Assembly (NCBI GenBank): GCA_003428585.1
Contig: QVQC01000036.1
Coordinates: 1 to 34,515, forward strand
DNA length: 34,515 nt
Direction of reading: 5' to 3'
From: Nioella halotolerans
GTDB lineage: Bacteria > Pseudomonadota > Alphaproteobacteria > Rhodobacterales > Rhodobacteraceae
Positions 1 through 8,649 of the stretch are shown here, in pieces (position 1 is the first letter of the stretch; each line of letters opens with the position of its first letter). The translations under genes were made by a program, and so were the position numbers. The notes beneath the pieces were generated by a model that had not been told where the DNA came from, did not search any database, and saw only the letters and a program-made list of their open reading frames with translations.

Positions 1-60
1 AGCCCTTGAAGAAGCCGCGTAGGTCTTGAACAAGAAAGCCTCTCGGAAACCCGGGGCGGT
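1..60. other. 3' flank of defence operon, no gene seen
   Basis: Only 60 bases lie beyond the stop codon of the last operon gene. I see no coding start, hairpin with a T-run or transposon end here. The left boundary of the accessory region is therefore not visible. Confidence 0.5.
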
Positions 61-2073
61 TCATTCCTCGATACCAAACGTGGCCGCGAGATATCTCTGG
101 AACAGTTCAGCGTCGCCGTTTGCCTCGTCGAAAACCTCGTTTATTCGTTGCCATGTACGTGTGAAAACCGGACGTAGAGCGATGCCAGCAAGCGCATGGT
201 CCCCGCGGAGTATGACCTCATTCAACCACTCGAGGGTATCCGTTTCTTCCCGTTTTACGCTCGGCCCGTAGGTGTCGAGGACTTCCGCAGTTTTCTCCAT
301 GGTCAGTCGCGTTGCGATGGGGCGTGCGGTGCGCAGGACGAAAATTTCACGTGAACGCATCCGTGGAGGGTTGGCGGCGAGGATTTCTGACACGTTGGCG
401 GCGAGGTTCTGCATGAAATCCGCGGGACTGGACGGGTCTTTTTCCGGAAGTGCAGGCACGCCGGTATTCTTAAGGTAGGTATGCCGGTCGAAACGCCGAT
501 GCGCGTCGAGGGAGGCAACCACTTGATCCAAGTGCGCGATGGCGGTCCGGTAGTGTGCGCCGGATGCCCGTGAGACGGTGCCCTGCCTTATGCTCGAAAT
601 CAGGTCGCCTATGGTTTCAATGCCATGTCGGCGCAGTGCTCGCGCTGCGCGTCCGATCTGAAGGTGCCGAAGCGGAATGCTGCGATCAGCCTCGGACAAG
701 GTCAAGAGTCGGGGATCTAGTCGCGTGGCATCGCCGAAAGCGGAGGTGGTCATGACCTCGCCGGTAATCACCGTCGCGATGAGGGGCAGGTGTTCAAGTA
801 GGATGGCACGATCAGCGCCCCATATTTCGATCAGACCGTCTACCAAGGCAGCGAACGTGATGTCCTCTTCCGCATCCGCGAAGTACGTAGCTGCCCGTTT
901 CCAGTAATCGGCGAATTCGGGACGGAAATGGACTTCCAGATGCGCGTAATTATCGTTGACAAGGCCGGCTGCGAGCGCTGAGAGCAGCTTGGCTTCCTTT
1001 TGACGAACCCTCTCTCGCGTGATCGGCTCAGGCAGGGATGAACCTATGTCTTCAAGCGTTTCGCGATGGTGAGGGGGTTTTGAAATCCGACCCGCGATGA
1101 TCTTCTGCAACACAGGGTCATGAAGCGTTTGTCCGAGTTCGCCGAGCGTGACGCCGACCATAGCGGCAAAGCTGTTTCCGTCTAGTGCCACATTGTCAAC
1201 CGGGAGGAGGGGGATATCGATCGCATCACAATATCGGTCCCAATCGATGTTGCCGGCCTCGTCCTGCGCGTCCTGCAGACTTTGCAGCGATTTTTCGATC
1301 TTCCGCACAGTGCTTCGCCCCATACCCGGCAAAGCGATCAGAGTACTTGACCCGACTGCCGCAAGGTCGCCTACATTCCGGTATCCGGCGGCTATCAGCG
1401 CTTTGGTCTTGGCGCCGGCGTGCAGGACCCCTATTCCCAAACCCAAGACGTCCTCGTGAAATTCGTATGCCATCGTTGCCTTGACGGTGTCCCGTGCGCC
1501 GTTGTCACCGTCGACACCGAGCGGAAATCTCGAAGAAAGTGATCCAGCAGAAAGCTGCCCCTCTCGGAGGCAGTATACCAAGTCGACAAGCCTGCTGAAA
1601 AAATCTGCACGTTTCTTGCCGCCCATGCCGGCGACGTCCCCAATCCCGGACCGAAGACCCTCGGCCAGAGCACCGAGCGTGTCATAACCGGCTCTGGCCA
1701 ACATGGCCCCGGCGTTCCCGAAGCTTTTCCTGTTGATCGCGCAGACCGGGGTGTTCTCATCGAATTCCTCCAACTCGTGGCACGTCAAACACATTTCGTG
1801 GAACTCGAACCCTCTGGCTTCCCAATAGGCAAACCAGTCCGGACCCGCCGGTGAGCTGACCGAAGCGAGGTTATTGAGGGCGTCAAGCGGGCGATGGCAT
1901 TCGGGTGCAGAATATCCTTGGCTTCCGACGAAGTGGATCAAGTCGGCCACGTTTCTTATGCCTTGCTCGCGCAACGCATCCTTGGTTTCCGAAGGTATCT
2001 GCAAGTATTCTACCGGATACCTCTCTGCGCGGGCGACGAGGAACGGGAAACCTGTCAACTTGATGCCCGACAT
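61..2073 (-). CDS. Protein with RNA polymerase alpha-CTD-like repeats and a sigma-70 region-4-like segment
   Basis: No named family is recognised for the full 670 residues. Several segments resemble the helix-hairpin-helix DNA-binding domain of the RNA polymerase alpha C-terminus: about residues 24-50, 118-140, 217-265 (with LPGMGRSTVRKIE) and 467-495 (ARALRRHGIETIGDLI). Residues 337-363 read RETLEDIGSSL...ITRERVRQKEAK, very like sigma-70 region 4, where RERVRQ.E is the hallmark. A CLTC with a later Cys at about 95-111 might bind zinc. The start chosen is the ATG at 2073, which overlaps the stop of the preceding gene as TGATG; an in-frame GTG lies at 2091. As the last gene of the operon it may be the DNA-binding or target-sensing subunit, or a regulator. 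The domain resemblances are seen in the sequence; the role is inference. Confidence 0.8.
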   Translation of the reverse strand: MSGIKLTGFPFLVARAERYPVEYLQIPSETKDALREQGIRNVADLIHFVGSQGYSAPECHRPLDALNNLASVSSPAGPDWFAYWEARGFEFHEMCLTCHELEEFDENTPVCAINRKSFGNAGAMLARAGYDTLGALAEGLRSGIGDVAGMGGKKRADFFSRLVDLVYCLREGQLSAGSLSSRFPLGVDGDNGARDTVKATMAYEFHEDVLGLGIGVLHAGAKTKALIAAGYRNVGDLAAVGSSTLIALPGMGRSTVRKIEKSLQSLQDAQDEAGNIDWDRYCDAIDIPLLPVDNVALDGNSFAAMVGVTLGELGQTLHDPVLQKIIAGRISKPPHHRETLEDIGSSLPEPITRERVRQKEAKLLSALAAGLVNDNYAHLEVHFRPEFADYWKRAATYFADAEEDITFAALVDGLIEIWGADRAILLEHLPLIATVITGEVMTTSAFGDATRLDPRLLTLSEADRSIPLRHLQIGRAARALRRHGIETIGDLISSIRQGTVSRASGAHYRTAIAHLDQVVASLDAHRRFDRHTYLKNTGVPALPEKDPSSPADFMQNLAANVSEILAANPPRMRSREIFVLRTARPIATRLTMEKTAEVLDTYGPSVKREETDTLEWLNEVILRGDHALAGIALRPVFTRTWQRINEVFDEANGDAELFQRYLAATFGIEE

Positions 2074-2510
2074 CAATGCACGCGCCGCCACCCTCTGAGG
2101 CGGAGCCTTGTGGGGGGCGCTTGGTCTTCTTGATCAGTTACTTCTTCAGCACGCACAATCCGGATCCGGTACCCTGACTGGCCCTGATCCCGGCTGATCT
2201 CGAACGCATCTCCTGCTCGCGCTCCCCGCGCCCGAAACCAAGCGGTCATATGGGTGATGCGATACTCGTTCCGTGTCCCATTCTCGTCATGCAACTTGTT
2301 GTTGTAGTAGACAAACCTGAAGCGGTGAACCTCGCCGTCTTCATCAGTGCAAGTGATCCAAGCGTCGGGGTTCTTCACATCCGGGTTCAGTGCTGGAAGG
2401 AACGACAGCAGGTCGGTTTCACCCTTAGGAATCAGAACACCCGCCTGATGTCCCCCTGTCGCGCCGACATCGTTGGAACTCAGGTTCTTTCTGAAGGCCG
2501 TTCTAGTCAT
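2073..2510 (-). CDS. Stand-alone EcoRII-N-type DNA-binding domain protein
   Basis: This 145-residue protein carries the signature NDVGATGGHQAG at residues 13-24, followed by VLIPK. I recognise that as the N-terminal effector-binding domain of restriction enzyme EcoRII, a B3-like pseudobarrel. The aromatic strands RFRFVYYNNKL and the ITHMTAWFR segment fit the same fold. In EcoRII this domain binds a second CCWGG copy and controls the C-terminal nuclease; here no nuclease domain is attached. It should therefore be a separate site-recognition subunit working with the HNH nuclease and helicase encoded upstream. Its ATG overlaps the helicase stop as ATGA and its stop overlaps the next start as TGATG, so translation is coupled on both sides. 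Family assignment is fairly sure; CCWGG specificity is inferred from the family and from the Dcm and Vsr neighbours. Confidence 0.85.
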   Translation of the reverse strand: MTRTAFRKNLSSNDVGATGGHQAGVLIPKGETDLLSFLPALNPDVKNPDAWITCTDEDGEVHRFRFVYYNNKLHDENGTRNEYRITHMTAWFRARGARAGDAFEISRDQGQSGYRIRIVRAEEVTDQEDQAPPTRLRLRGWRRVH

Positions 2511-4327
2511 GGTTTCCCCGGCTGAATCGCTAGCGCCCGATCAATATCTTCTCGATCCCGCGTGGCCAGCGGCATTATCTCGTTCCCAAGTTCTTGTTTC
2601 CAAGCCGATCGGTCAAGCATCACCCTTTCCACCGTGTCTTCGTAGAAGAGTCGATAAACCGTGACCGGCAGGGTCTGGCCTCTGCGATGCGCCCTCGCAC
2701 TCGCTTGGGCCTCGAGTGCCGGGTTCCAAACTGGTGTGTAGTGGATGACGATTGTTGCTACGGTTATGTTCAACCCCGCGCCGGCGGCCTTCGGATTGAG
2801 TATCAAGCAGCCCGGCCCGTTATGAGCGGTGAATTCGTCAATTATTGTCTGGCGGTCAGATTGATCTGTGCTGCCGTTGATCGCGCCCCAGAAGGCTTCG
2901 GGCAGCCCTTTGGCGGCCTCACGGATGAGGTCTCCGATGCGATTGAACAACGCGAAAATTATCACCTTCCTACCGTTCGCGAAAGCCTCGTGAAGGAGCT
3001 CGATGGTACGTTGCATCTTGGGGGTCATCAGCGACTGGCCGGACGAGCGGTCCAACTCGGCGAATTCACCGTCAACGTCTTCCATTCTGGTCTGTCGAAG
3101 CCATGGATGCGCGCAGACGAGTTGTAATTGAAGCGTTGCGACCAAGGCGCCGGCTACAGGGTAACGTTCCAGCGTTTCTTCCCTGACCGCCCGGTAGTGA
3201 TCAACAAGACCCTCATCCAAATCCAGTGGAAGATCGATGTCGATCCTTTCGGGCAAGTCGTCGGCAACGTCGGATACCCGGCGCTTCAAGATCACCGGAT
3301 CCGTTATCCTGCCAAGTTCGGCTGCCGCCTCGAGGGAGTCCGGATGGTCCGTTTCGAATTCTCTGCGGGTTCCGAGCAGACCCGGGATCGCAAAATCAGT
3401 GAGCGACCAGAGGTCGAGAAGAGTATTCTCCACAGGTGTGCCGGTCATGGGTATCGCTTTCCGGCGCGGAATGGACGCAATCGCCTTGCGTCGGTTTGAA
3501 TCCGGGTTTTTGATCGCTTGTGCCTCGTCACAAATGACCCACGACCACTCAAAGGCCGAGAAGAGCGCGATGTCATTGACCATCGTGTCATAGGTCGTGA
3601 TCACCATATTGCTTTGTTGAAGGCCGCGAAATACGCCTGTCCTAGAAGGTCCACGATGGACATGGATCGATAGCGATGGACCGAATTGACCGATCTCACG
3701 AACCCAGTTTGCAATAAGGCTGGTCGGGCAGACCACAAGCGCTGGTGCGCTTTCCGGCGGTTTATCCATCAAAAGCAAGGCTATGATCTGTAGGGTTTTC
3801 CCCAAACCCATCTCGTCGGCGAGGATCAGGCCGCTTGTGTTCTTCAGCGTGCGCCGCATCCATTCCACACCCTTCGCTTGGTAGGGGTATAGGGTCGCTT
3901 GGAGTTTGGGTACTTCAACGGTGCCCGGAAGAGGTGCCGCAGCCTCGGTTCCGGATGTCTGAAATCCCTCTGTCGCCGAGACCGGTAAGTTTCCTTTTTC
4001 GTCACGTAGAAGATCAATGGCCGCCTTGAACGCGAGGTTCTCGGGATCCGAGCCGCCCAACATGGATTTGAAGATATCGGGGGCGTCAGCTGGAAGAGGT
4101 CGCAGAACGTCCCCGTCCTTGACCCAGGCATGTTCATACGACGGAGTGTCCAGTAGCCGACGACGCCCTTTTACCGTTCTAACACCGACGAGTCGGGCGT
4201 TTATGTTGCCGTCGAGACGATCGATCCGCACTTCGGCATCGAGGATGCGATCCGAGATTGAAAAGCCGCTCGGCGGGGAATTCATCAAGTCCGTGAAAGA
4301 CGTGGGCAACTTTTCAAGTTCAAGCAT
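2507..4327 (-). CDS. SNF2-family (superfamily II) DNA helicase/translocase
   Basis: A 606-residue Swi2/Snf2-type ATPase that should translocate on double-stranded DNA or remodel bound complexes. About 140 N-terminal residues of unknown fold precede the motor. Seen in order are a Q-motif-like LYPYQAKGVEWM (about 147-158), Walker A DEMGLGKT (171-178), the DEAQ box (267-270), motif III MTGTP and motif VI QASARAHRRGQ, which carries the arginine fingers. The start is ATG 4327 and not the in-frame ATG at 4360, because GGAGGAGG sits seven bases before it and it overlaps the HNH stop by eight bases, a coupled arrangement. The stop overlaps the next gene as ATGA. It lacks any nuclease or HIRAN domain I can see, so the cutting activity must come from a partner, presumably the HNH protein encoded just upstream. 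Confidence 0.92.
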   Translation of the reverse strand: MLELEKLPTSFTDLMNSPPSGFSISDRILDAEVRIDRLDGNINARLVGVRTVKGRRRLLDTPSYEHAWVKDGDVLRPLPADAPDIFKSMLGGSDPENLAFKAAIDLLRDEKGNLPVSATEGFQTSGTEAAAPLPGTVEVPKLQATLYPYQAKGVEWMRRTLKNTSGLILADEMGLGKTLQIIALLLMDKPPESAPALVVCPTSLIANWVREIGQFGPSLSIHVHRGPSRTGVFRGLQQSNMVITTYDTMVNDIALFSAFEWSWVICDEAQAIKNPDSNRRKAIASIPRRKAIPMTGTPVENTLLDLWSLTDFAIPGLLGTRREFETDHPDSLEAAAELGRITDPVILKRRVSDVADDLPERIDIDLPLDLDEGLVDHYRAVREETLERYPVAGALVATLQLQLVCAHPWLRQTRMEDVDGEFAELDRSSGQSLMTPKMQRTIELLHEAFANGRKVIIFALFNRIGDLIREAAKGLPEAFWGAINGSTDQSDRQTIIDEFTAHNGPGCLILNPKAAGAGLNITVATIVIHYTPVWNPALEAQASARAHRRGQTLPVTVYRLFYEDTVERVMLDRSAWKQELGNEIMPLATRDREDIDRALAIQPGKP

Positions 4328-5150
4328 GCCCGGCCTCCTCCATGTATGCGGCCAGCTCATGGGGCGTTAGGGGCCACGGACGGCGCGTATGCACGGCTCG
4401 GTGACAGTTGGGACAGAGCGGTATAAGGTCCGTTTCCGGATCATATGGGCGTGGGTGTTCAAGCATTGAAACCGGTTCGAGGTGGTGCACCTCGAGGATG
4501 CTGCCAGCATGACCGTACCTGCTCTCAGGGTCCAATCCACAGCAACCGCAGTAGGCGCCGTGAATTCGCAGACAGAGAAGCCGGTTTCGAGGGTTGCGTT
4601 CTCGTCGGGAAACGGTTGCCCGGCTCAAGCCGCCTTCGACTTCGGGGGTGAGAGAGGCGGACGGGTCCTCGACAACGTCGTATCCGATCAGTTCAGCCAT
4701 GGCCGCCATGAGCGGAATGATCACCTCCCGGCAGGTCTCGGTGAGGGACTCATCCTCGTGAGGCAGGGTATGATCGTGCCGATAACGCGCCTCGATGCGA
4801 AAACCGCCATCTTGTACAAGCCACTCGTCAGCCGATTGCCCGGGGATATCAATTTCCGCTGACCTTGCGACCGATTTTACGAGGGAGCGGGCGAGTTGAA
4901 TGTCCTCCGGGCTCGCATCGGAAATCTGTTCCAGTACTTGGGCCGAGAAAGATCCGAACCCGAGGCTGACGCCGTGGGATTTCAATCCATGCGGCTTCAG
5001 CTCCGCGACAGGGCCGCGCTTTTCGTCCAGATCGTTGAACCAGATGCGCAAGCCCTTGCGCCTTCCCGTTTCCAGCACTCGGACAGCGATGGCCGCGCCG
5101 GTTCCTTGAGCCAACGCATCCGCGATGAGGTCAAGCTTCCGGGCGAGCAC
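4320..5150 (-). CDS. HNH endonuclease of the defence operon
   Basis: A 276-residue protein with a C-terminal HNH nuclease of the McrA type. It shows a Cys cluster at 201-204, the catalytic-type EVHHLEPV with His 222/223, and LCPNCHRAVH with Cys246, Asn248, Cys249, His250 and His254. The four cysteines probably bind structural zinc and the histidines the catalytic metal. The N-terminal 190 residues show no motif I know and may contact DNA or partners. The GTG start at 5150 lies one base after the ATPase stop, with GGAG nine bases upstream. The rare start may keep nuclease output low. It is the best candidate for the restriction nuclease of this operon; that role is inferred from domain and position. 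Confidence 0.9.
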   Translation of the reverse strand: MLARKLDLIADALAQGTGAAIAVRVLETGRRKGLRIWFNDLDEKRGPVAELKPHGLKSHGVSLGFGSFSAQVLEQISDASPEDIQLARSLVKSVARSAEIDIPGQSADEWLVQDGGFRIEARYRHDHTLPHEDESLTETCREVIIPLMAAMAELIGYDVVEDPSASLTPEVEGGLSRATVSRRERNPRNRLLCLRIHGAYCGCCGLDPESRYGHAGSILEVHHLEPVSMLEHPRPYDPETDLIPLCPNCHRAVHTRRPWPLTPHELAAYMEEAGHA

Positions 5151-5151
5151 T

Positions 5152-6792
5152 TCAACCGTCTCCGCCCTCGGTCAGGTCAGTGCTTTCGGGAAGCGGCACA
5201 TCCCTGAGGAGCTTTTTGAGGTTGGACGAGACAACATCCCGGATGTCCTCGAAGATCGGAGCCAGCTCCTCGTCAGAGTTATCCATCTCGGACACGGCAA
5301 ACGCCCATAAAAGCAGGTCCATACCTTGGACAGAGTATCCATTCGCCCCGGCTCTTTGATATATCTTCTGGTAAAATTCATGATGTTTGTTCAGCTCCAC
5401 GCCAGGAACGTGACCCGATGTGCTTTCGCTCCGCAGCACCGGCACCCAGAGGTCCCCTGACATGATCGTCTCGACCGCGTGGACGTGGACCTTGTCAGGG
5501 TCGACGTTGTTCTGGACAGGTTGCCGGATTTTTATCCCCGCACCGCGGGAGTTCGTCACCACGGCAGTCTGGGTCTCTGCGTCCGCGCTCTCGACCTTGG
5601 GTTTCTTCGCGGTCGGCGTGGCGCTGATCGAAGTGTTCGCGGAAGAGTGGTTCAAAACCGACTTGACCGCGGCTTCCTTCTCCTTGCGCCTGTAACGGTT
5701 GTTCGCCTCGCGTCGCGCGTTGCCGAGCAAATTTTCAAGGTATTCTTCGAGGGCGGGGTCAAACAGGATCTGCGATTTCTTGACGTCAACGTAAAGTGCT
5801 TCGTCGAGTTCGTATCCGAATTCGAATTCGATCCTGAGAAGGGACATGTGTGGCTCGAAAGTACCGTGCGCGCCGAAGACACCCAGCCATCCACCTTGAT
5901 TGATCAGTCGGCCCTGTCTGTAAATATAAAAGCCTTGCCCCCGGTTGGTGATATTTGCTTTCTTGCGCTGTTCGGTCGTCAAAGTATTGCGATGCGGCAG
6001 GATCCACGCTCGAATTCCCGCAGTTCCCAATAATTCACCGTCATCCCCTTCGACCGGAATCTCCTGCTGTTGTTCGGCGAGCACTTGTTCGGACATTTCC
6101 GGGTAGAATGGGTTCCAAGCTTCTACAGCTTCATCGTTGACCGACATTGTGATATGACGCTCTCGCCTATCCGCTGCGTCGAGAAACCGGTGATAGATCA
6201 GCGCGAGATGCTCTATTAGACTTTTGCGAAGCCGTTTGACTGCCGATTGTTCTTTCGTGCCGCCGGGTTCGTCATAGTGCTTTGAAAGCATGCGGTCGCA
6301 GTTCGACCAGACCACCAGTGTACCCTTGTCTCCACATAATTCGTCGAATGCTTCTTGCTCATGTGGCTCGACGGGATCGCGTAGCATCTCCCAACGACCC
6401 GTCCCCTCCACATGGTCAAGATCCCATGCCAGCTTGTTCAGGGGAGCGTCAGGATCTTTCCGGGAAATAATCGCGAAGCGCCGACAGACCGAGCTGGACG
6501 CGGTTTTCAGGCCGAGGCCGAACTTGCCAAGGCTCGCGAGGTTCTTCCGCACAGGGGCCCCATAGCGCATCGCGGCGCGAAGTTCGGTCTCATTCATGCC
6601 GTCGCCATCGTCGCCAAAGTAGACGTATTTCTTACCTTCAGTGGTAATGTCGACCCGCACGTGCACTTCGTCCGCGTTGGCCGCGATGGAGTTGTCAATA
6701 ATGTCCGCAGCGGCCGTTCGGAAGTTATAGCCAGTATCCCGAAGACCGAATATCAGTCGGGAGGCGTCCGGTTCGTTGATCAGGTCAGACAC
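5152..6792 (-). CDS. GHKL ATPase, MORC/MutL/Hsp90-like
   Basis: A 546-residue protein with an N-terminal Bergerat-fold ATPase. The N-box is ADIIDNSI (29-36, Asn34 for Mg), the G1 box DDGDGM (61-66) and the G2 box GKFGLGLKTAS (89-99). A transducer-like region follows, then a charged linker near 370-400 and a C-terminal domain I do not recognise. Such ATPases usually dimerise around DNA on ATP binding. Prokaryotic MORC-like families have been reported next to restriction-modification genes, helicases and nucleases, and this neighbourhood matches that pattern. The GTG start at 6792 has AAGGA upstream; 33 bases separate it from vsr. It is unlikely to be a true MutL or histidine kinase, because no kinase receiver or MutL C-terminal motif is visible. 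Confidence 0.88.
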   Translation of the reverse strand: MSDLINEPDASRLIFGLRDTGYNFRTAAADIIDNSIAANADEVHVRVDITTEGKKYVYFGDDGDGMNETELRAAMRYGAPVRKNLASLGKFGLGLKTASSSVCRRFAIISRKDPDAPLNKLAWDLDHVEGTGRWEMLRDPVEPHEQEAFDELCGDKGTLVVWSNCDRMLSKHYDEPGGTKEQSAVKRLRKSLIEHLALIYHRFLDAADRRERHITMSVNDEAVEAWNPFYPEMSEQVLAEQQQEIPVEGDDGELLGTAGIRAWILPHRNTLTTEQRKKANITNRGQGFYIYRQGRLINQGGWLGVFGAHGTFEPHMSLLRIEFEFGYELDEALYVDVKKSQILFDPALEEYLENLLGNARREANNRYRRKEKEAAVKSVLNHSSANTSISATPTAKKPKVESADAETQTAVVTNSRGAGIKIRQPVQNNVDPDKVHVHAVETIMSGDLWVPVLRSESTSGHVPGVELNKHHEFYQKIYQRAGANGYSVQGMDLLLWAFAVSEMDNSDEELAPIFEDIRDVVSSNLKKLLRDVPLPESTDLTEGGDG

Positions 6793-6825
6793 TCGTTTTC
6801 CTTTCCATTCCGGGTGGTTCCGAAT

Positions 6826-7275
6826 TCATGGCTGCTTATCCGGTATTTGGACGATCTGCACCTCTTGATGCAACCATGCCGCGATAGTCTCGACCAGTTT
6901 CTTTGTGGAAAAGTCGCGCGTCGCGCACTCCCATACGACGAGAGTGCGCCACCCCGCATCTTGCAGCTCCTTGAGCTGCCTCGTATCCCGTTCGGCGTTG
7001 AGCACGAGTTTTTCCCTCCAGAAGTCGGTGTTGGACTTCGGTAAGCGGAAATTCCGGCACCCTTCATGGGCGTGCCAGAAACATCCGTGGACGAGTATCA
7101 CGGACCTGTACTTCGGTAGAACGATATCTGGCGAACCGGGCAAGTTCCTCGCATGCAGACGGTATCTGAAACCCGCGGCATGGAGTCCCTTGCGGACCAC
7201 CATTTCCGGTTTCGTGTTCCGCGAACCGATCCGCGACATCATCTCGGATCTGTCCATCGGGGCGCTTTCAGCCAA
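6826..7275 (-). CDS. vsr: Very short patch repair (Vsr) endonuclease
   Basis: A 149-residue Vsr homologue. Vsr nicks 5' of the mismatched T in T:G pairs created when 5-methylcytosine deaminates within Dcm sites, starting repair. Seen are SRNTKPE near the N-terminus, [10 protein letters not shown] with the catalytic Asp, [12 protein letters not shown] with the His residues and the zinc-binding Cys, FWREKL, and the WRTLVVWEC strand. All fit the E. coli protein closely. The TTG at 7275 is taken as start because GGAGAG lies six bases upstream; it overlaps the dcm stop by eight bases. ATG 7257 is the alternative. Pairing with a Dcm-like enzyme supports a T:G repair role, though Vsr-like nucleases in defence operons may also act as restriction nucleases. 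Confidence 0.95.
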   Translation of the reverse strand: MAESAPMDRSEMMSRIGSRNTKPEMVVRKGLHAAGFRYRLHARNLPGSPDIVLPKYRSVILVHGCFWHAHEGCRNFRLPKSNTDFWREKLVLNAERDTRQLKELQDAGWRTLVVWECATRDFSTKKLVETIAAWLHQEVQIVQIPDKQP

Positions 7276-8347
7276 ACAGTTCTCTCCGAGGTCTGATGGC
7301 GACGGCGTTGTTGATCCACGGGCTCATGGCTTCGGCGATCGCGGTCGCCACAGGCGCTGCGACCGCGTTGCCGAATTGTCGGTAGGCTTGTGCGTCGGAC
7401 ACAACAATCTTCCAGGGGCGGTTCGATCCCGGCCGGTCGAACCCCATCAACCTTGCGCACTCGCGAGGCGTCAGCCGTCTTGGGTTCTTTCCCTCTTGAG
7501 CGATCAGAATTTCCGAACCGTCCTTGTAGTACCTGGCGCTCAGCGTGCGGGCGACACTGGACGGCGTACACAAACCGAAGCCGAAACCGTTACCTGCGGC
7601 TTTGTGTTTTGCCGCATAGTTTTGCAAGTAGGCCCAGAGTTTCGGTGTAAGCGTGTACTTCGGCGCAACTTTGGCATCGTGACCTAGGGTATAAGGTTCC
7701 TCGGGTGCCTCCGATCCGTCTTCCGGGTGGAGGATACTGGACAGTAGCGGGTTCGGCGCGTCGGGGACCAAGACGTCGTCCAATGAGAAAGTCGTGGGCA
7801 CATCGCGTCTGAAGCCGGCGATGAAGATCCTCTCGCGATGCTGGGGCACCCAGTGCCGTGCATCGACCACCTTGTGGTCTGTTTCATATCCCAGCTCATC
7901 GAGGGCATGCATGATGACCCTGAAGGTGTTTCCCTTGTCGTGTGAGAGCAGGTTCTTGACGTTCTCCAGCAGGAACGCTTTCGGTTTGTGATGTCGGAGG
8001 ATCCGGACCACATCAAAGAACAAGGTGCCTTGCGTGTCATCCAGAAAGCCGTGCTGTCGACCGAGGGAGTTCTTTTTGCTCACACCGGCGATGGAGAAGG
8101 GCTGACATGGAAAGCCTGCGAGCAAAACTTCGTGCTCCGGGATCGACGCGACGTCCACTTCGGTGATGTCGCCCGCAATCGGGTGATCTTCACCAAAATT
8201 GGCGCGATACGTCTCTTGAGAGAACTTGTTCCATTCGCTTGTGAACACGCAAGTTCCGCCAATGCCTTCGAAGCCGATACGCAGGCCGCCGATCCCGGCA
8301 AAGAGGTCAACGAACCGAAAGCTCGAAGTATTGTTTTGATCTTGCAT
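7268..8347 (-). CDS. dcm: DNA (cytosine-5-)-methyltransferase, Dcm-like
   Basis: A C5-cytosine methyltransferase that transfers a methyl group from S-adenosylmethionine. Motifs from ATG 8347: motif I DLFAGIGG near residue 15, motif [10 protein letters not shown] with catalytic Cys about 81, motif VI ENVKN about 128, motif VIII QHRERIF about 169, and a C-terminal motif [11 protein letters not shown]. The target-recognition part ([34 protein letters not shown]) resembles E. coli Dcm as I remember it, which suggests CCWGG with the second C methylated. ATG 8347 has GAGGAG eleven bases upstream; GTG 8371 would add eight residues. It is the first gene of the operon and should protect host sites from the nucleases downstream. 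Confidence 0.93.
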   Translation of the reverse strand: MQDQNNTSSFRFVDLFAGIGGLRIGFEGIGGTCVFTSEWNKFSQETYRANFGEDHPIAGDITEVDVASIPEHEVLLAGFPCQPFSIAGVSKKNSLGRQHGFLDDTQGTLFFDVVRILRHHKPKAFLLENVKNLLSHDKGNTFRVIMHALDELGYETDHKVVDARHWVPQHRERIFIAGFRRDVPTTFSLDDVLVPDAPNPLLSSILHPEDGSEAPEEPYTLGHDAKVAPKYTLTPKLWAYLQNYAAKHKAAGNGFGFGLCTPSSVARTLSARYYKDGSEILIAQEGKNPRRLTPRECARLMGFDRPGSNRPWKIVVSDAQAYRQFGNAVAAPVATAIAEAMSPWINNAVAIRPRRELFG

Positions 8348-8374
8348 GTTCCCGTCGGCTCCTCTTGTCACTAC

Positions 8375-8407
8375 ATCCAGGACATCTTCTTGCTTTGTTC
8401 CCTGGAT
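8375..8407. promoter_or_regulatory. Inverted pair of CCWGG sites in the dcm leader, possible operator
   Basis: ATCCAGG (8375-8381) and CCTGGAT (8401-8407) form a perfect 7-bp inverted repeat with a 19-bp spacer. Each arm contains the CCWGG sequence expected for the encoded methyltransferase and EcoRII-N protein. One arm lies at the predicted transcription start and the other about 20 bases into the transcript. Methylation, or binding by the EcoRII-N protein, could control the operon. The repeat is seen; the function is inferred. Confidence 0.45.
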
Positions 8408-8436
8408 ATTATGAATGAAGAGTGAACCTCACCCAA
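8408..8436 (-). promoter_or_regulatory. Predicted promoter of the defence operon
   Basis: On the minus strand a -10 element CATAAT (8413-8408) lies 17 bases from a weak -35 TTGGGT (8436-8431). Transcription would start near 8401, giving a leader of about 54 bases before the dcm ATG. The -10 is a good sigma-70 match and the -35 is poor. Confidence 0.4.
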
Positions 8437-8649
8437 GAAAAAGTCCACCTTCAAAAAAAGAAGCCGGGGGCCGAAAGGGGAACAGGGCTGTGGATATCTG
8501 TGGGCGATGGAGAAAGGCAGCGCAGAAAAAATGCGCGCCAGAGCGCTGTTCCAGAAAAAATCCTGTCAACCCTTCCACATGAAAAATTTTCGGATCGGAT
8601 GCCACGCTTAGGTCGCCTATCGAGGCGCAAATGTGTGGTGGCTGCCGAT

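Noticed and set aside
7377..7410. GTCGGACACAACAATC inside dcm resembling the transposon terminus
   Set aside because: It lies within the conserved coding part of dcm and matches only about nine bases; probably chance.
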